The notes: a model not told the origin generated them from the sequence alone. A stretch of 64,000 nt of DNA from Shewanella benthica (GCA_023284085.1 JAKVHY010000030.1:17781-81780), one strand, 5' to 3'. Shown: positions 53,866 through 63,698, counted from the first letter of the stretch. A program made the numbers and translations.

Positions 53866-54663
53866 TTAGCTTACTTCCCTGCCTAAAGCTTCACCTAATG
53901 GCTCGAAATAAGCGATCAAGGCACTGAATATCTGCTGGCGATGCTGAGTGTCCGGGTAGCCTCCCGCATCGGCAAGGTTAGAGCTCAAGGTCTCATTCAC
54001 AAGATAAGAGTTACTTATCTCCGGATAGGACTCGATGCAGGCTTCAAATGCCCGCGCCATCAACTCGGTGGGTTTAGAGAAATACTGCCGTCCATATTGA
54101 TTATCTAACGCTACTGCTCGGTCGACATATTCATGACTATCCAGGCCATCATGGGTCAGAAAAGTCGTCGCAAATACCCGCTCGAGTCGCTGATTTAACG
54201 GATGCTTTATCGAAGGGACATCGGCCAGCCAACAGCTGCTGGCGAAAGAGGCACCACCAGCGCCTCTGTTGTTGGAAGGGATCTTAAATGCTTTAGAGGC
54301 GATGTAATGATCGTAAGCATGCCAAAACTCATGGGCTAATGCCCCAGCTCCCGCATTTTTAGCCAGGGCCAGTTCACGACCCGCTGGCATATAATGAGCC
54401 TGAACGCCCAGCTGACCACCGCTACCGAAGGCAAGGTTGAGGGTTTGCCTGAGCCCGATAGCAATAGGAGGCAGTTTCAGCATAAAAGCCAGATCGGCTA
54501 AAGAGTCGAAGATAAGGTTAGCCGCCTTATGCTTCTCGTCTTCCTCGACCCAACTGCCTAAGCAAATATGATTCAGGCCGAAGGTCTCTTTGATATCGTG
54601 AAAGCTCACCTGTTCGTCAAAACGATAATCAGGGCCGACTCTATGATAGGTTTTATTCTGCAT
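53866..54663 (-). CDS. CLCA_X-family protein, putative zinc metallopeptidase
   Basis: 265 residues. HExxH motif in ALAHEFWHAYDHY (about residue 112) and a downstream SKPTELMARAFE helix whose Glu could be the third zinc ligand, as in gluzincins. The sequence matches the CLCA_X family known from Shewanella and relatives; function uncharacterised. No signal peptide, so it is probably cytoplasmic. Single gene. Confidence 0.78.
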   Translation of the reverse strand: MQNKTYHRVGPDYRFDEQVSFHDIKETFGLNHICLGSWVEEDEKHKAANLIFDSLADLAFMLKLPPIAIGLRQTLNLAFGSGGQLGVQAHYMPAGRELALAKNAGAGALAHEFWHAYDHYIASKAFKIPSNNRGAGGASFASSCWLADVPSIKHPLNQRLERVFATTFLTHDGLDSHEYVDRAVALDNQYGRQYFSKPTELMARAFEACIESYPEISNSYLVNETLSSNLADAGGYPDTQHRQQIFSALIAYFEPLGEALGREVS

Positions 54664-55097
54664 ACCAGTTCCATTAAGTAAGTGATCATTCAGCGGGAGT
54701 TAAAAACGCTGTAGGCAAGTGAGGGGATTGAAGCTAATAGTTATTCTATCTCGAAAGCCACTTACGCAGCATAAAGTGTTTTTCAACCCGCACTACGTGA
54801 GCTTCTCAGGACTTCTACTTCTGTGTTGCATTGTCTCAAAAGGGAATAACCATTTCCTCAACAATGCGCCGTGAATTAACAGCCCTAAGAGAGCTCTGAA
54901 TTAATCATCAATTTAATGGAATTGGTATTAATACTATCCAACTTGGGTCATCTTTGTGCATTATAAACCGACAACCCCTCAAGCAAAAAACTTATTCAAC
55001 TGCACCTCTTTAGGTACGGCGTTCAGTAAAGGTTCAGGCCCTAGAGGTTATTGTGGTGATGAATTTTAAGACACTGATAATTAAGGTAGAGACAAGA
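54664..55097. other. Intergenic region between divergent genes
   Basis: About 430 bp. Contains AT-rich segments and a stretch (about 54840-54945, from GGGAATAACCATTTCCTC to GGAATTGGTATTAATAC) that may be a dispersed intergenic element, since a similar AATAACCATTT motif occurs at 53760. No gene or RNA recognised. Confidence 0.35.
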
Positions 55098-55307
55098 ATG
55101 AGACTGGTAATTTTGTGGGTGGCAATACTCGTTATGAGCACGGCAATCGTAGCACTATCCGGGACCATTCACTGGCCAATGATGGGCACCATGTTTGTGG
55201 CAATGACCATTGGACTCGTCATCATGGTCAACGTAGGAAAGCTCGCCGATAAACACTTTGTCAGTTTCTGCTCCGGACTCGTCGGTAAAGCTAAAGCCGA
55301 CTCTTAG
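55098..55307 (+). CDS. Small two-helix membrane protein
   Basis: 69 residues from ATG 55098 (MRLVILWVAILVM), with GAGACAAGA upstream; a longer frame to 55053 has a weaker start. Two hydrophobic helices (about residues 3-20 and 26-48) joined by a short polar loop, then a Lys-rich tail VGKAKADS. No family recognised. A damaged copy of its 3' end follows at 55340. Confidence 0.6.
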   Translation: MRLVILWVAILVMSTAIVALSGTIHWPMMGTMFVAMTIGLVIMVNVGKLADKHFVSFCSGLVGKAKADS

Positions 55308-55339
55308 CTCATCAGTCTGAGCTCCTAGCTCATCGACCT

Positions 55340-55407
55340 ATGATGGGCATCTATTGTTTACGGCAATGACCATTGGACTCGTCGGTAAAGCTAAAGCCGA
55401 GTCTTAA
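55340..55407 (+). repeat. Deleted duplicate of the preceding gene's 3' end
   Basis: Matches 55179-55307 (ATGATGGGCA..., GGCAATGACCATTGGACTCG, GGTAAAGCTAAAGCCGA) but lacks the 63 bp between two GGACTCGTC copies of the parent gene (55212 and 55275). So it is a tail duplication that later lost one repeat-bounded segment, or the parent gained it. Not translated in a useful frame. Confidence 0.82.
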
Positions 55408-55434
55408 CAACTAGACCTCGTAGCGCTATTACCT

Positions 55435-56451
55435 TCATTTAGCCTTCTCGTTACTCGCCTTGCGCCACTGCAACGGTGAGCTGCTCATGGAATGTCTAAA
55501 CGACTTTGAAAACGCGCTGACATCAGCAAAGCCCAGTACCTCAGACAACAAGGTGATGTCGATATTACTGGATTCCAGATGCCAACAAGCGGTGCTAATG
55601 CGCACCTCTTTTAGCAGCTGTTTAAATGTCAGTCCCCTATCCTTTAATCTTCTCTGCAGGGTGCGTTTATTCATGTTTAGCAGCAGGGCGACATCCTCGA
55701 TATTAGACTCCCTAATCCCCATGGTCTGTAGCATCAAGGTTTTGACTTTTCGCTCGATATCATCGCCAAACTGATCGATAAGTGATTTGAGATACACCTC
55801 AATCAGGTGCTTATCCTCTTGAGAGATGAGCTGAACATCTTGTGATAGATAGGCGCTATCCAAGATCAACCGATCATTCTCCTGATTAAAGACCACCTGA
55901 CACTCAAAGTATTTCCGGTAAACCCCATGATCCGAGATAGGTGCGTGAGCAAACTCCAATCGCTCAACCTTAGTCTGGCTACCGATAAGCGCCTTAATCA
56001 GGCGTAAGCAGACACCGAAGGACAACTCCTTATATTGCTTGGCATGGCTTATGTCTTGAAAGACCTGATAGCGCTCTATCAGCGCGGTCTGATTAATCTC
56101 CCTGACCATCCAATATTCTCCATGGCTGTGCACCGCCATGTATCTCTGAGCATTGGCCAGCGCCTCACGCACAGTCAGACTGCTCTGCATCAGCATGCCC
56201 ACTGGGCCTAACACTTCGACGCCCTGCTTAGCGGCTAACCTCAAACCAAAATCCTTACAGTCGAGCTGCTCGGCGGCTAGCTCGAGTAAATTGATCATGC
56301 CAGCGAAGGCGATCAAATTATCTGGATTACTGAAATCATCTCGGCTTAATCCACACCGAGACAAGAGGTCTTCACTGTCGCCTCCCAGCTCAGAGACCAG
56401 AGCATCGAAGCCGGACAAGGAGCCACTGCGGATCAAATAGTGTTGTTTCAT
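55435..56451 (-). CDS. AraC-family transcriptional regulator
   Basis: 338 residues: N-terminal Arabinose_bd-type domain (about 20-200) and C-terminal double helix-turn-helix (about 240-330: IEDVALLLNMNKRTLQRRLKDRGLTF; SEVLGFADVSAFSKSFRHS). It is divergent from the D-aminoacylase/sulfatase pair across 163 bp and is the natural candidate to control it. Confidence 0.9.
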   Translation of the reverse strand: MKQHYLIRSGSLSGFDALVSELGGDSEDLLSRCGLSRDDFSNPDNLIAFAGMINLLELAAEQLDCKDFGLRLAAKQGVEVLGPVGMLMQSSLTVREALANAQRYMAVHSHGEYWMVREINQTALIERYQVFQDISHAKQYKELSFGVCLRLIKALIGSQTKVERLEFAHAPISDHGVYRKYFECQVVFNQENDRLILDSAYLSQDVQLISQEDKHLIEVYLKSLIDQFGDDIERKVKTLMLQTMGIRESNIEDVALLLNMNKRTLQRRLKDRGLTFKQLLKEVRISTACWHLESSNIDITLLSEVLGFADVSAFSKSFRHSMSSSPLQWRKASNEKAK

Positions 56452-56614
56452 CAGAGGCTTTCTCTATTCAAAGTATCTACTCAAAGGATCGGCTCAAAAT
56501 GTCGGTGGTTAAATAGTGACTAATTTGTCACCAAATGACAAGAATGAAATTTAGACAAGCCTTAACCTAATTGAATCGATTCGATAACAATAATTAATAA
56601 CATCGGAGTTACGC

Positions 56615-58354
56615 ATGTCAGCATACGATACGATTATCAAGGGTGGCCGATATTTTGATGGAACCGGCGCATCATCTTCTATTCAAAATATCGCCATCAA
56701 ACAAGGCAAGATAGCCCTGGTCTCTAGCTCGCCAATAGACGAGACCGGTTGTGAACACATCATAGATGCCCGTGACAAATGGGTTATGCCAGGTTTCATC
56801 GATACCCACACCCATTACGATGCCGAGCTGATCGTCAGCCCTAGTCTCTCGGAGTCGGTTCGTCATGGCGTGACCACAGTCTTGGTGGGTAGCTGCTCAT
56901 TGAGCATGATCTGCAGCGAATATGAAGACGCCTCCGATATATTCACCCGAGTCGAAACCGTGCCCCGTGAGAAGGTGTTGCCCATTCTCAAGAAACACAA
57001 GACCTGGAATACACCTAAACAATGGGTCGAATACATCAAGACTCATCCTATGGGACCGAACGTCGTCAGCATGCTGGGCCACAGCGACATGCGCGTAGGA
57101 GTGATGGGCTTGAGCCGCTCCACCGATATTCGCGTCGTGCCCACCGAAGCCGAGATGATAAAGATGGAAAGCCTGCTACAGGAGTCTTTAGAGATAGGTT
57201 TTCTCGGTCTATCCACCATGTGCTTAAAGTGGGACAAGCTGGATGGCAACCGCGAGTGGTCTAAGAGCCTGCCCAGCACCTATTCGAAATGGAAAGAGGT
57301 CTCCCGCCTCAACAAGCTAGTGCGCAAATATGACCGAGTGCATCAGGGCGCGCCTAATGCCGCCGCCATCTTGCAGATAAATCAGTACATGCGTGAATGT
57401 ATGGGTATCTTCCAAAAGCGCCTCAAGACCACCTTAATCAGCCGCATGGATCTCAAGGGCAGTGTCTATCTGAGCAAGATCACTAACCTGGCCGCCCGCG
57501 TCACCAACTTCTTCAATGGCGATTTTCGCTGGCAGGTTCTACCCACCCCGTTCACCGTATATGCCGACGGCATAGATGTGGTGTTTTTCGAGGAGTTCGG
57601 TGCCGGCGAGCTGGCGCTGGATCTGAAAGATAAGATAGAGCGTAACAAGCTACTGCAAGATGAGACATATCGCCGCGACTTCAGGAAGTTCTATGGTGAG
57701 AAACTCAGCCCCAGAGTCTGGCAGAGAGACTTCGGCGATGCGATTATTCTCGCCTGCCCCGACGAGTCCATAGTAGGTAAAAACTTCGCCGAAGTGGCCA
57801 AACACAGAAACATACATGTGGTGGATCTCTTCCTGGATCTAGTGGTGCAATACGGCACCGACCTGCGCTGGTACACCACCGTCGCCAACCACAGAAAGCA
57901 CGTGCTGAAGAAGATGGTCAAAGATAAAAAATCCCTTATCACCTTCAGCGATGCCGGGGCGCATATTCGTAATATGGCCTTCTATAACCTGCCACTTCGC
58001 ATGCTCAAGCTCGTGAGTGAGTCCATAGACGAAGGCGATGCCATGATGACAATGGAGAAAGCCGTCTGGCGTATGACAGGGGATCAGGCTGAGTGGTTCA
58101 GCATAGATGCGGGCAGGATCCAGCAAGGGGATCGCGCCGATGTCGTCATCATCAACCCCGAAGGGTTTAAGCAAAACCTCGAACAAGTCAGCTGGGCCGA
58201 GATGGAAAACTTCGATCTTCAACGTCTGGTCAACCGCAATCCAGGTCTGGTTGAGCAGGTATTTATCAACGGAAAAGTGGCTTTCGAGAATGACGAAATC
58301 GTCCCAGAACTAGGCAAAGAAATGGGCTACGGCACTTATATACCGGCCCATTAG
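56615..58354 (+). CDS. N-acyl-D-amino-acid deacylase family amidohydrolase
   Basis: 579 residues, GGAG 6 bp before the ATG. Urease-like beta-sandwich (IIKGGRYFDGTG) and TIM barrel with the DTHTHYD metal motif (about residue 64-70), conserved ILACPDES and ITFSDAGAHIRNMAF (Asp). Family hydrolyses N-acyl-D-amino acids, but distant members act on other amides. No signal peptide. Followed 25 bp later by a secreted sulfatase in the same operon. Confidence 0.85.
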   Translation: MSAYDTIIKGGRYFDGTGASSSIQNIAIKQGKIALVSSSPIDETGCEHIIDARDKWVMPGFIDTHTHYDAELIVSPSLSESVRHGVTTVLVGSCSLSMICSEYEDASDIFTRVETVPREKVLPILKKHKTWNTPKQWVEYIKTHPMGPNVVSMLGHSDMRVGVMGLSRSTDIRVVPTEAEMIKMESLLQESLEIGFLGLSTMCLKWDKLDGNREWSKSLPSTYSKWKEVSRLNKLVRKYDRVHQGAPNAAAILQINQYMRECMGIFQKRLKTTLISRMDLKGSVYLSKITNLAARVTNFFNGDFRWQVLPTPFTVYADGIDVVFFEEFGAGELALDLKDKIERNKLLQDETYRRDFRKFYGEKLSPRVWQRDFGDAIILACPDESIVGKNFAEVAKHRNIHVVDLFLDLVVQYGTDLRWYTTVANHRKHVLKKMVKDKKSLITFSDAGAHIRNMAFYNLPLRMLKLVSESIDEGDAMMTMEKAVWRMTGDQAEWFSIDAGRIQQGDRADVVIINPEGFKQNLEQVSWAEMENFDLQRLVNRNPGLVEQVFINGKVAFENDEIVPELGKEMGYGTYIPAH

Positions 58355-58379
58355 CAATCTACTTTAAATGGACATAATA

Positions 58380-59960
58380 ATGATAAAAATAATCAACAGA
58401 CTCTTAGCTAGCCTCGCCCTGCTCAACTGCGGACTGGTGTTCGCGGCTGAGCAGCCCAACATAGTCGTTATCTTCGGTGACGATATCGGCTATGGCAATA
58501 TCTCCGCCTACAACAACGGCATGCTGGGCTACCAGACACCGAATATCGACAGCATAGCCAATGAGGGCGCCCTGCTGACCTCTTACTATGCAGAGCAATC
58601 CTGCACCGCCGGACGCTCGGTGTTTATCACAGGGCAGATGCCGGTACGAACCGGACTGAGTAAGGTCGGTCTTCCCGGTGCTCCACAAGGCATTCAGCCC
58701 CAAGACATCACCATGGCTCAGGCCCTCAAAGATCTCGGCTACGCCACCGGCCAATTTGGTAAGAACCATCTCGGAGACAGAGACACCATGCTGCCAACAG
58801 AGCATGGATTCGATGAGTTTCTGGGTAACCTCTATCACCTTAACGCCGAGGAGGAGCCAGAGAATCCGGATTACCCCAAGAGTGCGGCTTTTAAGCAACG
58901 CTTCGGCCCCAGAGGTGTCATCAAGTCCACCGCCGATACCAGCCATGAGAGTTCGGGACTACTGTCATCTAAGCAAGGTGCACGCGTCGAAGACACTGGC
59001 GCCTTGACCAGTAAGCGTATGGAGACCATAGACGATGAGACCTTAGACGCCGCCAATGATTTTATGACGCGCAAAGTCGCCGAAGATAAACCCTTCTTCC
59101 TCTGGTACAACACTACCCGCATGCACAACTATACCCATGTGAGTAAGGAGCATTCCGGTGTCACAGGACTGGGCGACTATGCCGACGGCATGGTGGAGCA
59201 TGATAATCACATAGGAAACCTACTGGATAAGCTTAAGCAGCTGGATATCGACGACAATACTATCGTCATCTACACCACAGATAATGGCCCGATGAATGCC
59301 ACCTGGCCCGACGCGGCCACCAGCCCTTTTCGCGGTGAGAAAGCCACGGCATGGGAAGGCGGCTTCAGGGTACCCGCCCTGATAAAATGGCCAAACCATA
59401 TAAAACCCGGCTCTAAGTTCAACGGCATCATCTCATCGGCGGATTGGTTCCCGACCTTAGTCAGTATCGCGGGCAACAGTAAGATCAAAAAGGAGCTGTT
59501 AACCGGATATAAGTCGACTAATGGCCGGAGTTATCGCAACCATCTGGATGGTTTTAACCAGGTGGATTATCTGACGCAGCAATCAGATAAGAGTGCCCGT
59601 AATTCATTCTTCTATTGGTCAGACGACGGCGAGTTACTGGCGATGCGCGACGGTCGCTGGAAGTTTCACTTCAAGATACAGGAGCACAAGGGCATAGCGG
59701 TCTGGACCCAGGCACAAACGACACTGCGGGTGCCTAAGCTGTTCGATTTGGCGGTCGATCCCTATGAGAAAGGCGATCAGGGCTTTGGTTATGATAACTG
59801 GTGGTACAAGCGCGCCTTCCTGGTGATACCGGCACAAATAAAGGTGAAACAGATGATGGCCAGCTTCAAAGATTTCCCACCTCGTCAGGTCGTCGGCAGC
59901 TTTACCGTAGATATCGACATGGAAGATATCCTCAAGGTATCCAAGCAAGGGAAGCAGTAG
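58380..59960 (+). CDS. Secreted type I sulfatase (CxAGR maturation motif)
   Basis: 526 residues from ATG 58380 (MIKIINRLLA), signal peptide to about residue 23 (LVFAAE). Sulfatase fold with metal-binding DDIGYGN, the formylglycine site C75-T-A-G-R, GKNHLGD and TTDNGP. The site is CxAxR rather than the CxPxR preferred by aerobic FGE; anSME-type maturases accept the Ala form. The long C-terminal part contains YWSDDGELLAMRDGRWKFHF. Substrate unknown. Downstream of the deacylase. Confidence 0.88.
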   Translation: MIKIINRLLASLALLNCGLVFAAEQPNIVVIFGDDIGYGNISAYNNGMLGYQTPNIDSIANEGALLTSYYAEQSCTAGRSVFITGQMPVRTGLSKVGLPGAPQGIQPQDITMAQALKDLGYATGQFGKNHLGDRDTMLPTEHGFDEFLGNLYHLNAEEEPENPDYPKSAAFKQRFGPRGVIKSTADTSHESSGLLSSKQGARVEDTGALTSKRMETIDDETLDAANDFMTRKVAEDKPFFLWYNTTRMHNYTHVSKEHSGVTGLGDYADGMVEHDNHIGNLLDKLKQLDIDDNTIVIYTTDNGPMNATWPDAATSPFRGEKATAWEGGFRVPALIKWPNHIKPGSKFNGIISSADWFPTLVSIAGNSKIKKELLTGYKSTNGRSYRNHLDGFNQVDYLTQQSDKSARNSFFYWSDDGELLAMRDGRWKFHFKIQEHKGIAVWTQAQTTLRVPKLFDLAVDPYEKGDQGFGYDNWWYKRAFLVIPAQIKVKQMMASFKDFPPRQVVGSFTVDIDMEDILKVSKQGKQ

Positions 59961-60144
59961 TAATACTGTATTAAGCAAGCTCATAAGCCTAAGCGAAAAC
60001 AAGCAGTGGTCCGCAGTCGCCCGATTGCGCCACTGTTGGTTTTAAGTCGAGCGCATCTCAACTGTAAATAACGGTCAAAATATGACATAATATTGCGCAG
60101 AAAAAAGCTAGTAAATGCTTGTCGTAACGCTTAGGAACCCAATA

Positions 60145-61179
60145 ATGACGCAGATCACCCTACTTACTCCCGATGATTGGCACCTTCACTTCCGTGATGG
60201 TGATATGTTGCAAGAAACTGTCCCGGCTACCGCCAGACTTTTCCAACGTGCTATCGTCATGCCCAACCTGCTACCACCGATAACAGATGCCAAGATGGTC
60301 AATGCCTACCGTGAGCGCATTTTAGCGGCGCGTCCACAAGGTTCAAGCTTCGAACCTCTGATGACGCTTTTCCTGACTAACGACACCACTAAGCAAGACA
60401 TCATAGATGCTAAAGCGGCAGGCGTTGTGGCGGCTAAACTGTACCCAGCAGGCGCGACCACTAACTCAGATGCTGCGGTAAAGGCACTCGATAGTCTCTT
60501 CCCTATCTTCGAAAAAATGGCTGAAATTGGCATGTTATTGCTGGTTCACGGTGAAGTAACCGAATCACATATCGATATCTTCGACCGTGAGGCGATATTT
60601 ATCGAGCGTAACCTGACTCGCATCGTCGACGCTTTCCCAAGCCTTAAAGTGGTATTCGAGCATATCACCACTAAAGAAGCCGCCGAGTTTGTCGCCAGCG
60701 CCTCTGACAATGTAGCCGCAACCATCACGCCACAGCATTTACTGCTAAACCGTAACGACCTGTTAGTCGGCGGCATACGTCCACACAACTTCTGTCTGCC
60801 TGTGCTTAAGCGCAACATTCATCAACAAGCATTGCGCGCAGCTGTGGCTACTGGCTCTAGTAAGTTTTTCTTAGGCACAGACTCTGCGCCACACGAGAAG
60901 CATCGCAAAGAATCGGCTTGTGGTTGCGCCGGCTGTTACAGCGCCTGGAGTGCACTCGAGCTTTACGCTCAGGTATTTGATGACTTGGGTATTATTGACA
61001 AGCTTGAAGGTTTCGCCAGTACTCATGGCCCGGACTTCTACGGCCTACCGAGAAACACCAGCACAGTGACACTGGTAAAAGAGACCTGGACGGTACCGAG
61101 CGAAATAATCCTACCAAACGGCAACCCAATCGTGCCTTTCTTCGCTGGCGAAGAAGTTAGCTGGAAAGTGAAGGGATAA
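60145..61179 (+). CDS. pyrC: Dihydroorotase
   Basis: 344 residues from ATG 60145 (MTQITLLTPDDWHLHFRDG), AGGA 8 bp upstream. Class II PyrC: HLHFRDG zinc ligands, the carboxylated Lys in AAKLYPAG, VHGE, FEHITTKEA, and GTDSAPHEKHRKE (Asp) are all present. Closes carbamoyl aspartate to dihydroorotate in pyrimidine synthesis, in the cytoplasm. Monocistronic. Confidence 0.97.
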   Translation: MTQITLLTPDDWHLHFRDGDMLQETVPATARLFQRAIVMPNLLPPITDAKMVNAYRERILAARPQGSSFEPLMTLFLTNDTTKQDIIDAKAAGVVAAKLYPAGATTNSDAAVKALDSLFPIFEKMAEIGMLLLVHGEVTESHIDIFDREAIFIERNLTRIVDAFPSLKVVFEHITTKEAAEFVASASDNVAATITPQHLLLNRNDLLVGGIRPHNFCLPVLKRNIHQQALRAAVATGSSKFFLGTDSAPHEKHRKESACGCAGCYSAWSALELYAQVFDDLGIIDKLEGFASTHGPDFYGLPRNTSTVTLVKETWTVPSEIILPNGNPIVPFFAGEEVSWKVKG

Positions 61180-61204
61180 AGTTCTTAAACAGGGCATAAA
61201 GCTC

Positions 61205-61375
61205 AAGACAGGGCTAAGAAAGCTACGAGCAGCGAGTTAAAGCTCGTAGCCTTGCTTACTACTCGTGATTCCGGCCAACAAGCACGCCGGAATGATAGAA
61301 ATAAGCTAGATTCCGGCCAATAAGCATGCCGGAATGACAGAAATAACTCGTAACTCTTAGCTCGCGACTTTTCCC
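61205..61375. repeat. Repeat cluster: GCGAG-type units and two ATTCCGGC hairpins
   Basis: Two near-identical units at 61267-61293 and 61309-61335 (period 42 bp), each a stem ATTCCGGC / GCCGGAAT. They are flanked on both sides by degenerate TACGAGCAGCGAG / AACTCGTAACTC-type units. They fill the convergent junction between pyrC and the diguanylate cyclase gene. Confidence 0.8.
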
Positions 61376-61376
61376 C

Positions 61377-62582
61377 TCAACAACTTAAATTAATTCTATT
61401 CCTGCCATCGGCCTTGGCGCGGTAGAGTGCCGTGTCGGCTGCACATAACAAGGCAGTTCCTGTTCTGAACTGACCATCGACTTCTGCTGCTATCCCCTGG
61501 CTCACGCTCACGGTGACACTTTCATCCAGGCCTAAGTCAGTATATTTAAGGCTATTGATCTCCAATTGAATATACTCGGCCATCTGCTCAGCTTGCTTGG
61601 CATCAAACCCCGGAAGGATTAGCGCAAACTCCTCGCCGCCGTATCTTGCTGCGACACATTCATCCGATGGCAGTGAGTGAGCAATCACATTGGCTATCCT
61701 CTGCAGGCAATGGTCCCCCTGAATATGGCCATACTTGTCGTTGAACAGTTTGAAATGATCGATATCTATGATCACCACACTGATTGGCTTTGCTGAGGCT
61801 GTACAAGCTTGCCACTGAGTTCGCAAGGAAGCATCGAATACTCTTCGGTTCGCCAATTTAGTCAGACAATCTGTCGATGCCCATTGATAGAGCTGTTGGT
61901 ATTCAGATTTATGCTTGGTCAGGTCTCGTATCACTATGGCAAAAACAGGCGAACTCAATGATAAATAACTAATTGAGAATTCCACATCCAAGCAGCCACC
62001 TTCCGCTAATATCAGCGATGCTTCGATGGGCGCGTGATCAAGCTGACACTGGCTGACAAGCTGCTCTTCCAGCATCTGCTGATAGCGCGTCTTTTGCGGT
62101 TCTCTTAAATACTCTTGCCAGGTTTTACCTATAATATCCCCTGGCTCCCCCAGATCCCCACCAGATAGTAGTTCGATAGCCTTAGCGTTAATCATCTTAA
62201 TTGTGCCTCTGGCATCAACCACCAGCACGGCTTCCATCAACTGCTGAACTAATAAATTGAGTACGCTGCGATAACAATCATCGAATAAAATATCATCGTC
62301 TGGAATACTGAAAGGTGTCGCTGCTATTTGTGTAGCTATAAGTGTTGTTGTAGATGCAGGGGCAGATTCTGGCGCTAAAGCCTTAACACCTGTTCGCATC
62401 CTAGCCGATGAAAACTCATCCAGAGGCATAGTCAATTGCTGAGCCATCTCGGCATTTTCCCTTTGAGTATTCAACCTGGCCTTTTTCATCATCGCGTGAA
62501 ATTCATCAGCCGGAGATAAACCTTTTTCAGCAATCGATACTTGCCTATTATCTTCATAGGGCTTGGGAGGGAGTGTTAACAT
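61377..62582 (-). CDS. PAS-GGDEF diguanylate cyclase
   Basis: 401 residues, AAGGA 7 bp before the ATG. A polar N-terminal region, a PAS domain (about 110-225: LMEAVLVVDARGTIKMINAKA), then a GGDEF domain (about 235-400) with active site YGGEEF near residue 314 and the substrate loop DIDHFKLFNDKYGH. The RxxD inhibitory site normally a few residues ahead of GGDEF reads LPSD, so product inhibition is probably absent. Cytoplasmic; no membrane helix. Confidence 0.92.
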   Translation of the reverse strand: MLTLPPKPYEDNRQVSIAEKGLSPADEFHAMMKKARLNTQRENAEMAQQLTMPLDEFSSARMRTGVKALAPESAPASTTTLIATQIAATPFSIPDDDILFDDCYRSVLNLLVQQLMEAVLVVDARGTIKMINAKAIELLSGGDLGEPGDIIGKTWQEYLREPQKTRYQQMLEEQLVSQCQLDHAPIEASLILAEGGCLDVEFSISYLSLSSPVFAIVIRDLTKHKSEYQQLYQWASTDCLTKLANRRVFDASLRTQWQACTASAKPISVVIIDIDHFKLFNDKYGHIQGDHCLQRIANVIAHSLPSDECVAARYGGEEFALILPGFDAKQAEQMAEYIQLEINSLKYTDLGLDESVTVSVSQGIAAEVDGQFRTGTALLCAADTALYRAKADGRNRINLSC

Positions 62583-62849
62583 TAGAGTATCCTTACCAGA
62601 ATTTACTAACCTGACGCTTCAAATGCGTCTAACTGCTGCATACTCTACCTAATTATTCCTCTTGGAACCTTTCGGCAACCTTCCACTTTAACACGTTGTT
62701 ATTCATGAACATTTAACGCCAATCAGAGAGCTGCATTTAGCGATTATCAGCAAGATATAAGAAAGTGACGCTGAATGGGACATAGGAATAACAGCGGAAC
62801 ACTCGCCCTTTAAAAAAAGAGCGAGTAAATATTGAGCCTTACCGCTGAG

Positions 62850-63161
62850 TTAATGGGTATCACTAACCTCCGTCTCTTTCTTCTGCTTTGTATTGTTCAC
62901 ACAGTCCTTTGCATCCTTCACATGGCCATTGGCATTGCCACAAATATCGGCATACCACTGCACCCTGACGCCTCTTACCGCCGTATGTTGCGGACCGGCA
63001 TTACCATTCCAGGTCGCCTCGAGTTGAGCCTTACTGATAGCATTAAAACCGCCAAAACCTTGCCCGCCACCTCTGGCCGAGACATAAGTGCTGGTCAACG
63101 CAATTAACACAGCAACCAAGAGATACCGTTTGTTTATGAGACTGCTCATGAGAATCTTCAT
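62850..63161 (-). CDS. Small secreted Gly-rich hypothetical protein
   Basis: 103 residues from ATG 63161 (MKILMSSLINKR), AAGGA 7 bp upstream. Signal peptide to about residue 29 (TYVSARGGGQ); then a glycine-rich start and two cysteines (DICGNANGHVKDAKDC) that could form a disulfide. No family recognised. Confidence 0.65.
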   Translation of the reverse strand: MKILMSSLINKRYLLVAVLIALTSTYVSARGGGQGFGGFNAISKAQLEATWNGNAGPQHTAVRGVRVQWYADICGNANGHVKDAKDCVNNTKQKKETEVSDTH

Positions 63162-63518
63162 TATTGTATCCTTATAGATCATTGGCGCCAGAAGAGGACG
63201 CCCACTCTTCGAAGGTAGGTAGATAGGTAACCGCCCGCCTTCTGCACCCTCTGTCCAAATGGGATAGGAGCATGCCCTATCACAGGTAGCCAGAGCGCAT
63301 TTGCCTCAAACATTGAGGCAAGTGCCGTACTGATAGTGATAGTGATGGTGATAGTTAAATAGAAAGCCTGAGGGTTAGGTTTATTACGCTTAGTTTCATT
63401 CCATTTGTAACAAAAAGAGTTAGCAGTAATGATGCACTTGCATGTTGAGCGCGGCTGGTCGCAAGCAAGCGCTTGTTAGCCCGCCCCTTATGTAAACATC
63501 AGGGCAGTACAAGCGCCT
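63162..63518. other. Intergenic region
   Basis: About 357 bp. Contains a short imperfect GTGATAGTGATAGTGATGGTGATAG repeat (63334-63356) and GC-rich GCGC/GCAAGCGC stretches near 63448-63470. No gene recognised. Confidence 0.4.
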
Positions 63519-63698
63519 TTAGCGGCTATGATTTTTTCTCTGGGAGTCATCGAGTAGCGGTTTTGATTCGTAAAAAGAAAGGCTAACTAAGAGAAACAGA
63601 AACAGAGCCACCCATAATAAATCAACAATTAATCTAGTTAGTTCATAATCTTCGTCGTTCGATTGATGAATAAATTCAGAGCCAGATTTTCGATACAT
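63519..63698 (-). CDS. Possible small membrane protein downstream of transposase
   Basis: 59 residues from ATG 63696-63698 (MYRKSGSEFIHQS), with one membrane helix (about residues 24-41) and a basic tail. The frame stays open upstream for about 35 codons without a start. No ribosome site was identified. It could be real or chance. Confidence 0.3.
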   Translation of the reverse strand: MYRKSGSEFIHQSNDEDYELTRLIVDLLWVALFLFLLVSLSFYESKPLLDDSQRKNHSR

